Positions 30,441 through 37,895 of a DNA stretch of 64,000 bases are shown here, in pieces. The notes beneath the pieces were generated by a model that was not told the DNA's origin, searched no databases, and saw nothing but the letters and a program-made list of their open reading frames with translations. The stretch's first letter is position 1; each line of letters begins with the position of its first letter. Source of the DNA: Nocardioides immobilis (GTDB taxonomy: Bacteria > Actinomycetota > Actinomycetes > Propionibacteriales > Nocardioidaceae); assembly GCF_003515065.1 (NCBI RefSeq), contig NZ_QXGH01000015.1, positions 62,001 to 126,000 on the forward strand, given 5' to 3'. Position numbers and translations under genes: made by a program.

Positions 30441-30956
30441 TCAGCGGGTGCGCGTGGTGCAGACCGCCCGCTGGAAGTACTCGTCACCGGGCCCACGGAC
30501 CTTGGCGAGGGCGTTGGTGATGGCCGTCGCCTGGTCGTAGTGCCGGCCCGGAGCCCACTCGACGATGACGTCGTCGTTGACCCTGATGGCCACGGCGAGG
30601 CACTTGTTCCTGGCGACGTAAGCGGGCTTGCACTGCCCCGGGAAGCCGGTCGTGGCTTCCGAGCGCCTCCTGCACTTCCGGAGGGCGATCCGCTGCGCCC
30701 GCGCCGCCGTCCGCTTGTCGTTCGCGAATCCGGTCTGTCCGGTGCGGGTGTTCAGCGAGATCGCGCCGTAGCAGCGCTTGCGCCGCCAGTTGCAACCGAC
30801 GTCGCCCTCGCTGCCGGTCGTCCGCTCGACGGCCGGCGCAGCCGCGACCGACGCCGGATGCGCGGATGCAGACGACACGGGAGCCAGGAGGGTGCAGGCG
30901 AGCACCGCGACACCGCCGAGGGACAGCAGCGAACGGAGGAGGTTCGTGAGTCCCAT
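30441..30956 (-). CDS. Secreted DUF4189-like protein (copy 1)
   Basis: A 171-residue protein with a signal peptide (GGVAVLACTLLAPVSSASAH). The mature part has the DUF4189-like pattern CYGAISLNTRTGQTGFANDK, RIALRKC, KCLAVAIRVNDDVIVEW and a closing AVC, with about six to seven cysteines likely paired outside the cell. Function unknown. The next gene upstream on the same strand is a paralogue, 17 bases away, so the two probably form an operon in which this copy is second. Confidence 0.8.
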   Translation of the reverse strand: MGLTNLLRSLLSLGGVAVLACTLLAPVSSASAHPASVAAAPAVERTTGSEGDVGCNWRRKRCYGAISLNTRTGQTGFANDKRTAARAQRIALRKCRRRSEATTGFPGQCKPAYVARNKCLAVAIRVNDDVIVEWAPGRHYDQATAITNALAKVRGPGDEYFQRAVCTTRTR

Positions 30957-30973
30957 CCGCGGTCCCCGTGGAC

Positions 30974-31474
30974 CTAGAAGCGGCGCAGGCCGCAGGCGAG
31001 CCGCGAGAAGACGATCTCACCCGGTCCGTCGTTGACGGCCCGCCGTGCTTGCCGCTTGGCGGGAGTCTCGGTGTCGGCCTTGCCCCTGGCCCACTCGACG
31101 ATCCGACCGTCACGACGCCGGAAGAAGACCGCGACACAGCCGTTGCGCCGGTACACCTCGCGCACGGACGGGCGGAGGCAGGAGCTCCTGGCCCGGGCGT
31201 TCACGGGACGGCTGCGGCACTTCTCGAGCGCCGCCCTCATCGCTGCTGCCTTGGTGCTCCGACCGCGTTCCGGCGTCGTCCAGCCGGAGTAGCCGGTCTT
31301 GGTGTTGAACGAGATCGCGGTCCAGCAGTTCGGCGCCCGGCAGCCGGCCGCACGAGCCGTGTCCTCGGGTGGGAGGGCGTGTGTCGGCCCGGACGGTACG
31401 GCGAGCAGGGTGCCGCCGAGCAGCACTGCGGTGGCCAGGACGAGCGCGGCGCGGATGGACAGAGCGGATCGCAA
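30974..31474 (-). CDS. Secreted DUF4189-like protein (copy 2)
   Basis: A 166-residue paralogue of the neighbour. Signal peptide: ALVLATAVLLGGTLLAVPSG. The mature part repeats the pattern CWTAISFNTKTGYSGWTTPE, RAALEKC, GCVAVFFRRRDGRIVEWARG and a final LACG. The mature domains are clearly related while the signal regions differ. It is unusually basic. The function is unknown. It begins 127 bases from the anti-sigma-like gene 31602-32660. Confidence 0.8.
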   Translation of the reverse strand: MRSALSIRAALVLATAVLLGGTLLAVPSGPTHALPPEDTARAAGCRAPNCWTAISFNTKTGYSGWTTPERGRSTKAAAMRAALEKCRSRPVNARARSSCLRPSVREVYRRNGCVAVFFRRRDGRIVEWARGKADTETPAKRQARRAVNDGPGEIVFSRLACGLRRF

Positions 31475-31601
31475 GACTTCTCCCCAGGGTCGGCAAAAGG
31501 AGTTTCACGTCCCATCTTGACTCATCCCGCCCGAGTTCGTGGGCTTGCCTCCCATATGTCGGCAGTTTCGCCCCTGAGTTTCGGCCCCTTGATCGGACCG
31601 C

Positions 31602-32660
31602 CTAGAGCGCCCCGTGCGAGGCCAGGTAGACCTCTTCGAGGACGTCGCCGTCAGGCGACGTGATCCGGATCGCGACCTCGGCGCTGTTGGAGATCTCCGC
31701 GGCGACCAGGTATGCCCCGTTCGTGGGAATCGAGGTCGCCAGCACGCGCTCGCCTCCCACCAGGTCGACTCGGAAGCCATCGGCCAGATCCGCGCCGTAC
31801 ACGACGCAGACCCCGTCGCCGTTGGCCTGGTCGGCGCACTCGCCGACATAGGGGGGATACCGCCGGTCAGGAGCCGTTCGGGGTTCAGCGGGGTGACGCA
31901 GGCCCTCCAGGTCCAGGAGGGCGCCACCGTCCGCCTCGAGCATGCACGCCGCGTAGTACCCGTTGTCCGACCTCAGCATCGCGAACAGGTAGTCGGTCGT
32001 CTCCGCTGTTGCGACCACCTGCCAGCCGCCGACGTCGTAGGCGGCGCGGTGGGCGCAGAGGTCGGCGACGGCTGCGTGGTCGTCCGCCGGTGGCAGCGGT
32101 GCGGCCTGAGCGTTCTCGACCCCGTCGAGAAGGTCCGCCTGCGGGATCAGGCAGAGCCCGCCGATCTCGTCTGCGTCGGGGAGCGCCGATCCGGACCACC
32201 CTTCCCTCCGCCGCGGGGGCGGAAAGTAGGAGACGCCCTTCGTGCCGGCCGGCAGGAGCTCAGCGATGTGACCCTCGCGGTTCTCGATCCGCTGACCGGT
32301 GGTCGCCGCCGACACGGCGGTGCCGTCCTCGTCGACGCCGCCGACCCACCGGGTGCTCTCGCCCTCGCCGTTGAGAACGACGCTGCAGCGGCGCTCGACC
32401 TCGTCGACGGGGATCCGGACCTCTTCGTACGACGAGCTGCGCTGGTCCGGGTCGTCGACCACGTCCTGGCGGTCGTCGTCGGACGGCAGCCCGGTGACGA
32501 GCGCGGCCGCCGCGACGACGGCGGCCACCGCGCCGCCTGCGAGGGCGAGCCGACGGTTGCGGACCTTGCGCTTGCCGGCGGTGAGGAGGTCCCGCGGGTC
32601 GAGACGGTGGTCGTCGCCGGACCCGGCCGCGTCGTGGAGGAGCTGGTTGAGGTCGTTCAT
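31602..32660 (-). CDS. Membrane-anchored partner of SigE-family sigma factor (putative anti-sigma)
   Basis: A 352-residue protein with a short cytoplasmic part (MNDLNQLLHDAAGSGDD...), one membrane helix (about 37-58, LALAGGAVAAVVAAAALVTGL) and a large extracytoplasmic region with about seven cysteines. It starts one base after the stop of the adjacent ECF sigma gene, as anti-sigma genes often do. The cytoplasmic part has no HxxxCxxC zinc motif, so it is not a standard ZAS anti-sigma factor. The role is inferred from position and topology. The outer domain is unrecognised. Confidence 0.65.
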   Translation of the reverse strand: MNDLNQLLHDAAGSGDDHRLDPRDLLTAGKRKVRNRRLALAGGAVAAVVAAAALVTGLPSDDDRQDVVDDPDQRSSSYEEVRIPVDEVERRCSVVLNGEGESTRWVGGVDEDGTAVSAATTGQRIENREGHIAELLPAGTKGVSYFPPPRRREGWSGSALPDADEIGGLCLIPQADLLDGVENAQAAPLPPADDHAAVADLCAHRAAYDVGGWQVVATAETTDYLFAMLRSDNGYYAACMLEADGGALLDLEGLRHPAEPRTAPDRRYPPYVGECADQANGDGVCVVYGADLADGFRVDLVGGERVLATSIPTNGAYLVAAEISNSAEVAIRITSPDGDVLEEVYLASHGAL

Positions 32661-32661
32661 C

Positions 32662-33189
32662 TCAGGCTCCCATCGGAAGGGTCAGGCTCGGCATTCCGAG
32701 GGCGGCGAGCTCGCGCTTGAGCGCGGCGATCCCGTGCGACGTCTGACTCTTCACGTTGCCTTCTGAGCACTTCAGGATGCTTGCGGTCTCGGCGACCGAG
32801 AGGTCCTCGAAGTACCGCAGCACGATGCACGCGCGCTGGCGCTCGGGAACCTTGCGCAGCGCCTGCACGACCAGGGCGCGGTCGGCCCGGTCGCCGGCGC
32901 CGTCGCCTTCACCGACGGCGTGGTCGGTGTGGTGGTAGACGAGCACCTCGGGGCGGCGGGCCCGCTTGCGGTGGTGGTCGATCGCGGCCGACACCACTGT
33001 TCGACGGGCGTACGACGCCAGGCCGCCCTTGCGCTCGAGCTTCGGCCATGCGACGTAGACCTTGATCAGCGCCTCCTGGGTGAGATCGGCGGCCAGCGTC
33101 CAGTCGCCGGTCATCAGGTACGCCGTTCTCCGGAGCCGGTCCTGCACGGCCTCGACGAACTCGACGTACTCAGCGTCATCCCGAGCCAC
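32662..33189 (-). CDS. SigE-family ECF RNA polymerase sigma factor
   Basis: A 175-residue sigma factor. Region 2 spans about residues 5-80 (FVEAVQDRLRRTAYLMTGDW, AADLTQEALIKVYVAWPKL, ASYARRTVVSAAIDHHRKR). Region 4 spans about 105-165 (LVVQALRKVPERQRACIVLR, FEDLSVAETASILKCSEGNV, SHGIAALKREL). The YxM/LTGDW signature marks the actinobacterial SigE (SigE70-type) group. The GTG at 33189 has a strong AAGGAGG site. It forms a pair with the following membrane protein, and a paralogous pair lies at 36270-37891. Confidence 0.92.
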   Translation of the reverse strand: MARDDAEYVEFVEAVQDRLRRTAYLMTGDWTLAADLTQEALIKVYVAWPKLERKGGLASYARRTVVSAAIDHHRKRARRPEVLVYHHTDHAVGEGDGAGDRADRALVVQALRKVPERQRACIVLRYFEDLSVAETASILKCSEGNVKSQTSHGIAALKRELAALGMPSLTLPMGA

Positions 33190-33370
33190 GCCGACCTCCT
33201 TCTCTCGCGTTCAGTATGGAGAACGTCGCGTCTGCGAGCGGGGTTGCATGCCGCCGCCGAGCATCTCTGCATGCGCCCGGCCGCCCGGATCGGCACCTGG
33301 ATCGCCGTCGGGCTCGCTCGCTTGATCGAGGGACGGGCGCGCCGGCGCGGGCGCCTGAGAGACTGACGCC

Positions 33371-34147
33371 GTGCCACTCCACACGACGTCGTACGGCGAG
33401 CACGGCAGCCGGGTCGTCTTCTGCCACGGCCTGTTCGGGCAGGGGCGGAACTGGACCCAGCAGGCCAAGGCGCTCGCGACCGACCACCGGGTGCTGCTGG
33501 TCGACATGCCCGACCACGGCCGGTCGCCGTGGAGCGACCGGTTCGACTTCCTCGCGGCCGCCGACCAGGTGGCGGAGCTGCTCACGGCCGACGACCCGGT
33601 CGTGCTCGTCGGACACTCGATGGGCGGCAAGACCGCGATGGCGCTGGCGCTGCGCCGCCCGGAGCTCGTGGAGCGGCTGTGCGTGGTCGACGTCGCGCCG
33701 GTGGCCTACGAGCATGCGTCGGAGTTCGTGCGCTACATCGACGCGATGCTGGCCATCGACCTGACGACGCTGAGCAGCCGCGGCCAGGCCGACGCCGCGC
33801 TGCGCGACGCGGTGCCGGACGACGGGGTCCGCGGCTTCCTGCTGCAGAACCTGCGCCGCGAGGGTGGCGTCTGGCGCTGGCAGCCCAACCTGGAGCTGCT
33901 CCGCGCCGAGATCGACGAGGTCGGCGGCTGGCCGGCCGCCGCACTCGACGGGGCGTCGCCGTACGACGGACCGGTGCTGTGGGTCGGCGGCTCGGAGTCG
34001 CGCTACGTCCTCGATGACTACGCCGGTGCGATGGAGCGCTACTTCCCGCGCGTCCGCCGGGTCACCGTCAAGGGTGCCGGCCACTGGGTGCACTCGGAGA
34101 AGCCGGAGGTCTTCGGGGAGATCGTGCGGCGTTTCCTCGACGGCTGA
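33371..34147 (+). CDS. Alpha/beta-fold hydrolase (esterase, YbfF-like)
   Basis: A 258-residue cytoplasmic hydrolase. Motifs: RVVFCHGLFGQGRNWTQQAK (oxyanion), VLLVDMPDHGRSPWSD, the nucleophile elbow VVLVGHSMGGKTAMALALRR with Ser near 85, an acid near VLWVGGSESRYV and the catalytic His in VKGAGHWVHSEKPEVF. It is closest to small acyl-CoA or carboxyl esterases of the YbfF type; the substrate is unknown. The gap of 181 bases to the divergent sigma gene holds both promoters; none was identified with certainty. The GTG start lacks a strong ribosome site. Confidence 0.9.
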   Translation: MPLHTTSYGEHGSRVVFCHGLFGQGRNWTQQAKALATDHRVLLVDMPDHGRSPWSDRFDFLAAADQVAELLTADDPVVLVGHSMGGKTAMALALRRPELVERLCVVDVAPVAYEHASEFVRYIDAMLAIDLTTLSSRGQADAALRDAVPDDGVRGFLLQNLRREGGVWRWQPNLELLRAEIDEVGGWPAAALDGASPYDGPVLWVGGSESRYVLDDYAGAMERYFPRVRRVTVKGAGHWVHSEKPEVFGEIVRRFLDG

Positions 34148-34235
34148 CTGATCGACAGGCCGTGTGTGGGGCGGGGACACCGGGGGTAGTTAGGGTCTGT
34201 CCACCCCCCACGTCTTGATGAACGAAAGGCTCTAC

Positions 34236-34649
34236 ATGCGCATGCTCAAGATTCTGGCGGCAACCGTCGCCGCCGCGGCCGTCACCCTCGGGATGTCCGT
34301 CGGCCCCGTCCAGGCCGAGGAGGTGACGTCCGAGCGCGCCGGCTTCGGCCGGTACAACGTGTTCGCGAAGGACGACAACACGCTCGTGGCTCAGGGCGAG
34401 GCGAACCGGTTCCGGCGCAAGATCGTGCTGATCCAGCGCGCCAGGGCGAACGGCCACGACTGGACGACGATCGCCCGGGTCCGCACGTCGCGGACGGGGA
34501 AGTTCGGGACGACCCTCCAGGCCGGGCGCGACATCCCCTGCAACGGCACCCGGTTCAAGACCCGGGCGAAGAAGAAGGGGCAGGCCTCGTTCAAGCTGGA
34601 CCTCACGGACGATGGCCAGATCCAGGTGTGGTTCTGCACTCGCAGCTAG
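34236..34649 (+). CDS. Small secreted protein of unknown function
   Basis: A 137-residue protein with a signal peptide (MRMLKILAATVAAAAVTLGM, cleavage near VQAEE). The mature part is about 108 basic residues with a beta-rich pattern (FGRYNVFAKDDNTLVAQGEA, RRKIVLIQRARANGHDWTTI, TSRTGKFGTTLQAGRDIPC) and two cysteines that may pair. ATG 34236 follows GAAAGG by seven bases. I do not recognise a family. A TAGGGT at 34190-34195 could be its -10. It is followed at once by a strong hairpin. Confidence 0.75.
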   Translation: MRMLKILAATVAAAAVTLGMSVGPVQAEEVTSERAGFGRYNVFAKDDNTLVAQGEANRFRRKIVLIQRARANGHDWTTIARVRTSRTGKFGTTLQAGRDIPCNGTRFKTRAKKKGQASFKLDLTDDGQIQVWFCTRS

Positions 34650-34664
34650 CCCACTGACGACGGT

Positions 34665-34703
34665 CACGCCGCCCCTCGCACCACTGGTGCGAGGGGCGGC
34701 GTG
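34665..34703. terminator. Bidirectional hairpin terminator
   Basis: A perfect 19-bp stem (34665-34683 with 34685-34703, CACGCCGCCCC... and ...GGGGCGGCGTG) with a tiny centre lies between the convergent secreted-protein gene and the CGNR gene, followed by CTGTTGTC on the + strand. Confidence 0.85.
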
Positions 34704-34709
34704 CTGTTG

Positions 34710-35249
34710 TCAGGCGCCCGACGCCTGGCGGGCGCGGTAGGCCGCGACGGCGTTGCGGTTGCCGCACGCGGTGGAGCAGAACCGGCGGGAGCGGTTGCGC
34801 GACAGGTCGAGGACCAGTCCCTCGCAGTCGTCGTCGGCGCAGACCCCGAGCCGGGACAGCTCGTCGGCCCGGATGACGTCGATCATCGCCATCGCGGTCT
34901 CGACGATGATCCGGTCCGCGAGCGGGCGGTCGGGCGCGACCGCGTGCAGGTGCCAGTCGTAGCCGTCGTGGCGCGCGAGCTGGGGGAGAGCCTTGGCCTT
35001 GAACAGCATCTCGTTGACCAGCACGGCCGCCCGGTCCCGGTCGCTCGTCAGCAGCTCGCGCAGCACCGGCAGGATGGCCCGGACGGAGTCGACCTCGGCC
35101 TGGTCGCCGTCGTGGCGGCCGGTGTAGCCGAAGTCCGAGAGGAACTCGTCGAGCTCGTCGGAGGTCGTCAGGGAGACCGGCTCGAGGTCGGAGTTGACCA
35201 GCGTCACGGCCGCCTGGAGTGCCATTGCGGTGTCATGGGCGAAAACCAC
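34710..35249 (-). CDS. CGNR zinc-finger transcriptional regulator
   Basis: A 179-residue protein of the ABATE/CGNR type. The N-terminal ABATE-like domain (about 1-110) is a ligand- or stress-sensing fold; the C-terminal zinc finger is CADDDCEGLVLDLSRNRSRR then FCSTACGNRNAVAAYRAR, with the family CGNR motif intact. It is divergent from an EamA-type exporter with 39 bases between the starts. A GTGTCAT-type inverted repeat there suggests that it controls both genes. Confidence 0.92.
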   Translation of the reverse strand: MVFAHDTAMALQAAVTLVNSDLEPVSLTTSDELDEFLSDFGYTGRHDGDQAEVDSVRAILPVLRELLTSDRDRAAVLVNEMLFKAKALPQLARHDGYDWHLHAVAPDRPLADRIIVETAMAMIDVIRADELSRLGVCADDDCEGLVLDLSRNRSRRFCSTACGNRNAVAAYRARQASGA

Positions 35250-35251
35250 AT

Positions 35252-35282
35252 TGACACGTTACCGCACGCGCCAGTAGTGTCA
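35252..35282. promoter_or_regulatory. Candidate operator between CGNR regulator and EamA transporter
   Basis: Perfect 6-bp arms TGACAC (35252-35257) and GTGTCA (35277-35282) are separated by 19 bases, spanning almost all of the gap. A further GTGTCAT occurs at 35230-35236 inside the start of the regulator gene. This fits autoregulation and control of the exporter. Confidence 0.5.
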
Positions 35283-35288
35283 TTGGTC

Positions 35289-36254
35289 ATGGCGACGATG
35301 ACTCATGACGCACCGGTGGCGGTCCCGCCCCGGTCCGCGACCGGGATCACGGTCGCGCTGCTGTCTGCGGTCACGTTCGCGCTGTCCGGGGCGCTGGCCT
35401 CGCCGCTGCTCGACCACGGGTGGAGCGCCGGCGCCGTCGTGCTGGTCCGGATCGGCCTGGGCGCGCTCGTCGTGCTCCCGTTCGGGCTGGTCGCGCTCCG
35501 CGGCCGGTGGGACCTGCTGTGGCGCAGCCTGCCGACCGTCGTGCTCTACGGGCTGCTCGCGGTGGCCGGAGCCCAGTTCTGCTACTTCTCCGCGGTCCAG
35601 CACCTCGATGTGGGCCCCGCGCTGCTGATCGAGTACACCGCCCCCGCAGCGGTCGTGATCTGGCTGTGGCTGCGGCACCACCAGCGCCCGGGCAGGCTGA
35701 CGATCGCCGGCGCCGCCGTCGCCGGGCTGGGGCTGCTGTTCGTGCTCGACGTGTTCGCCGGCTTCGGCCTGCACGCGGGCGGCGTCGCGTGGGCGCTGGC
35801 CGCGATGGTCGGCGCCGCGGCGTACTTCGTCATCTCGGCCGACGACACCACCGGCCTGCCGCCGATCACGCTGGCGGCCGGCGGCCTCGTCGTCGGTGGA
35901 CTCGTGCTCGGGGCGCTCGGCGCCGTCGGCCTGCTGCCGATGCGCGCCGAGCGCACCTCGGTGTCGTACGGCGGCGCCGACGTGGCCTGGTGGGTGCCGC
36001 TGGTGCTCCTCGGCCTGGTGACGGCGTCCTTCGCCTACGTCGCCGGCATCGCCGCCGCCCGGCTCCTCGGCTCGCGGCTCGCGTCGTTCGTCGCCCTCTC
36101 CGAGGTCGTGGCCGGCGTGCTGTGGGCCTGGGCGCTGCTCGGTGAGCTGCCCGGTCCGCTCCAGCTGGTGGGCGGGCTGCTGGTCCTCGTCGGCGTGGTC
36201 GGGGTCAAGCTCGGTGAGAAATCTGCGGTCGAGGTGCAACAGATCCCTCTGTGA
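35289..36254 (+). CDS. EamA/DMT-family transporter (RhaT/YdcZ-like exporter)
   Basis: A 321-residue membrane protein with ten predicted helices in two EamA repeats (about 15-145 and 160-305). Features include ALSGALASPLLDHGWSAGAV in helix 1-2 and the repeat-end pattern ALSEVVAGVLWAWALLGELP near residue 275. Proteins of this group export amino acids, metabolites or drugs; the substrate is not visible. The ATG at 35289 was chosen as it follows the intergenic operator. It is divergent from the CGNR regulator. Confidence 0.9.
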   Translation: MATMTHDAPVAVPPRSATGITVALLSAVTFALSGALASPLLDHGWSAGAVVLVRIGLGALVVLPFGLVALRGRWDLLWRSLPTVVLYGLLAVAGAQFCYFSAVQHLDVGPALLIEYTAPAAVVIWLWLRHHQRPGRLTIAGAAVAGLGLLFVLDVFAGFGLHAGGVAWALAAMVGAAAYFVISADDTTGLPPITLAAGGLVVGGLVLGALGAVGLLPMRAERTSVSYGGADVAWWVPLVLLGLVTASFAYVAGIAAARLLGSRLASFVALSEVVAGVLWAWALLGELPGPLQLVGGLLVLVGVVGVKLGEKSAVEVQQIPL

Positions 36255-36269
36255 CGGCGTGAGTCGTGC

Positions 36270-36794
36270 ATGGATGTGGGGGTGACCGAGCCCAGCGCGG
36301 CCGTTGAGCCCGGCTTCGACGCATGGGTCGAGGCGAGGGCCGCCGCGCTGCTGCGGTTCGGCTACCTGGTGACCGGGTCGCAGCAGGCAGCCGAGGACGC
36401 CGTGCAGACGGCGCTGGTCAGCGCCTGTGAGAAGTGGGCACGCGTCAGCCGGCATGACGACCCTGACGCCTACGTGCGGCGGATGATCGTGAACGCGCAC
36501 ATCTCCGCCTGGCGGCGGAGCGGGCGCCGGGAGTCGCCGGTCGCCGAGGTGCGCGACACCGCGGGCACCGACCCGGCGCAGACGGTCGCCCAGCAGGACG
36601 CCGTCTGGCGGATGTGCACGCGGCTGCCGACCCAGCAGCGGGCCGCGGTGGTGCTGCGGTTCTACGAGGACCTCGAGTACGGCGAGATCGCCGCGATCCT
36701 CGATGTCACCGAGCCCACGGTGCGCTCCCACGTCCACCGGGCGCTCGCGGCACTGCGCCGCGAGCTCGAGGCTTCGCGAGAAGGGGAGTCGTGA
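36270..36794 (+). CDS. SigE-family ECF RNA polymerase sigma factor (second)
   Basis: A 174-residue sigma factor. Region 2: FDAWVEARAAALLRFGYLVT, AEDAVQTALVSACEKWARV, AYVRRMIVNAHISAWRR. Region 4: RLPTQQRAAVVLRFYEDLEY, then EIAAILDVTEPTVRSHVHRA. It belongs to the same SigE group as the factor at 32662-33189. Its stop overlaps the next gene (TGATG), so it is coupled to a membrane partner as in the first pair. The start 36270 lies 16 bases after the transporter gene. Confidence 0.92.
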   Translation: MDVGVTEPSAAVEPGFDAWVEARAAALLRFGYLVTGSQQAAEDAVQTALVSACEKWARVSRHDDPDAYVRRMIVNAHISAWRRSGRRESPVAEVRDTAGTDPAQTVAQQDAVWRMCTRLPTQQRAAVVLRFYEDLEYGEIAAILDVTEPTVRSHVHRALAALRRELEASREGES

Positions 36795-37891
36795 TGGACG
36801 AGCGGGAGATCGAGCAGGTGCTGCGGACCGGCCTGGAGCGGCACGCGGCCGAGGCCGACGTGACCGCGCCGGTGGCGGCGCGCGTGCGGACCGAGGTGGG
36901 GCGACGGCGCCGTACCCGTTGGGGCTCGGTCGCTGCCGCTGCCGCGGTGGTCCTGGTGGCCGGCGGAGTGGCGGTCGCGACCCAGGGCGGGCCACGCGAT
37001 TCGAAGGAGCCTCCGGTGGTGACCGACCCGACCGCGGACGACGCGCCGCCCGTCGACGGAGACCGGCGCACGGAGTACTGGCAGGGGATCGCGGTCGACA
37101 TACCCGCCGACTGGGGGTACGGCGGCGCCCCAGCCGAGTCGGGCAGTGAGGTCGTCGCCTGCTTCCCCGAGGCGTACGTCGGCCCGGACGGGAGCCACCT
37201 CAGCCGCCCCGGCGAACGGGGCTGGGTCGGCCGGCCGATCACGATGACCGACGTCTGCGCCCGGTACCCGTGGATCGAGAACTCTCCGCAGGAGGAGCCC
37301 ACCCAGCCGTACGTCTGGCTGGGCGCTGCGGTCGAGCCGGGCGTCGTGGAGTACGCCAACGGCTACGTCCAGGAGACGGTCGAGGTCGACGGCGTCCCGG
37401 TCACGGTCGCCAGCGACGACGCCGGGCTGCGCGAGGAGATCCTGGGAAGCGCGCGACCGAGCGAGGACACGCTCTGCGAGCCGAGCCTTCGATGGTTCCC
37501 GCGCGCGGGAACCTCGGTGATCGACGTCGAGGACCCGTCGCCGGAGCCGTACGCGTGGGTGTGTGCCTACCGCCGGACCGACGACGGCAGGTTCGGGCTG
37601 TCGTACGCCGCCCAGGTCGATCCCTCGGCTGCGGAGGCGGCGATCGAGGCCCAGCAGGCTGCGCCGGACCAACGCGTGGACTGCGACTACGAGCCGGTCG
37701 AGTTCGTCGTCCTGAAGGACGGGGTGAGCGGCAGCACGGACCGGGTGACGGTCTACGAGACCGGGTGCGCCGACGGCACCGTCCACCTCGGCGGTGGCGT
37801 GAGCAAGCAGATGGTGGCCGCCGGCGTCGACCCCTGGGCCCGCAGCGGCATCCGCGCGGCGCTCTCGTACTTCATCGGGCCGCAGGGCTGA
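36794..37891 (+). CDS. Membrane-anchored partner of the second SigE-family sigma factor (putative anti-sigma)
   Basis: A 365-residue protein with a cytoplasmic segment of about 40 residues (MDEREIEQVLRTGLERHAAE), then RRRR, one membrane helix (about 41-60) and a large outer domain with about seven cysteines and many Asp, Glu, Pro and Tyr. The cytoplasmic part lacks HxxxCxxC. It overlaps the sigma stop. The gene layout, length and topology match the partner at 31602-32660, yet the outer domains share no obvious motif. The anti-sigma role is inferred. Confidence 0.65.
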   Translation: MDEREIEQVLRTGLERHAAEADVTAPVAARVRTEVGRRRRTRWGSVAAAAAVVLVAGGVAVATQGGPRDSKEPPVVTDPTADDAPPVDGDRRTEYWQGIAVDIPADWGYGGAPAESGSEVVACFPEAYVGPDGSHLSRPGERGWVGRPITMTDVCARYPWIENSPQEEPTQPYVWLGAAVEPGVVEYANGYVQETVEVDGVPVTVASDDAGLREEILGSARPSEDTLCEPSLRWFPRAGTSVIDVEDPSPEPYAWVCAYRRTDDGRFGLSYAAQVDPSAAEAAIEAQQAAPDQRVDCDYEPVEFVVLKDGVSGSTDRVTVYETGCADGTVHLGGGVSKQMVAAGVDPWARSGIRAALSYFIGPQG

Positions 37892-37895
37892 GTCG

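Noticed and set aside
30441..31474. DUF4189-like pair considered as a toxin-antitoxin or contact system
   Set aside because: Both genes encode signal peptides and are paralogues of similar size, which does not fit a toxin and its antidote.
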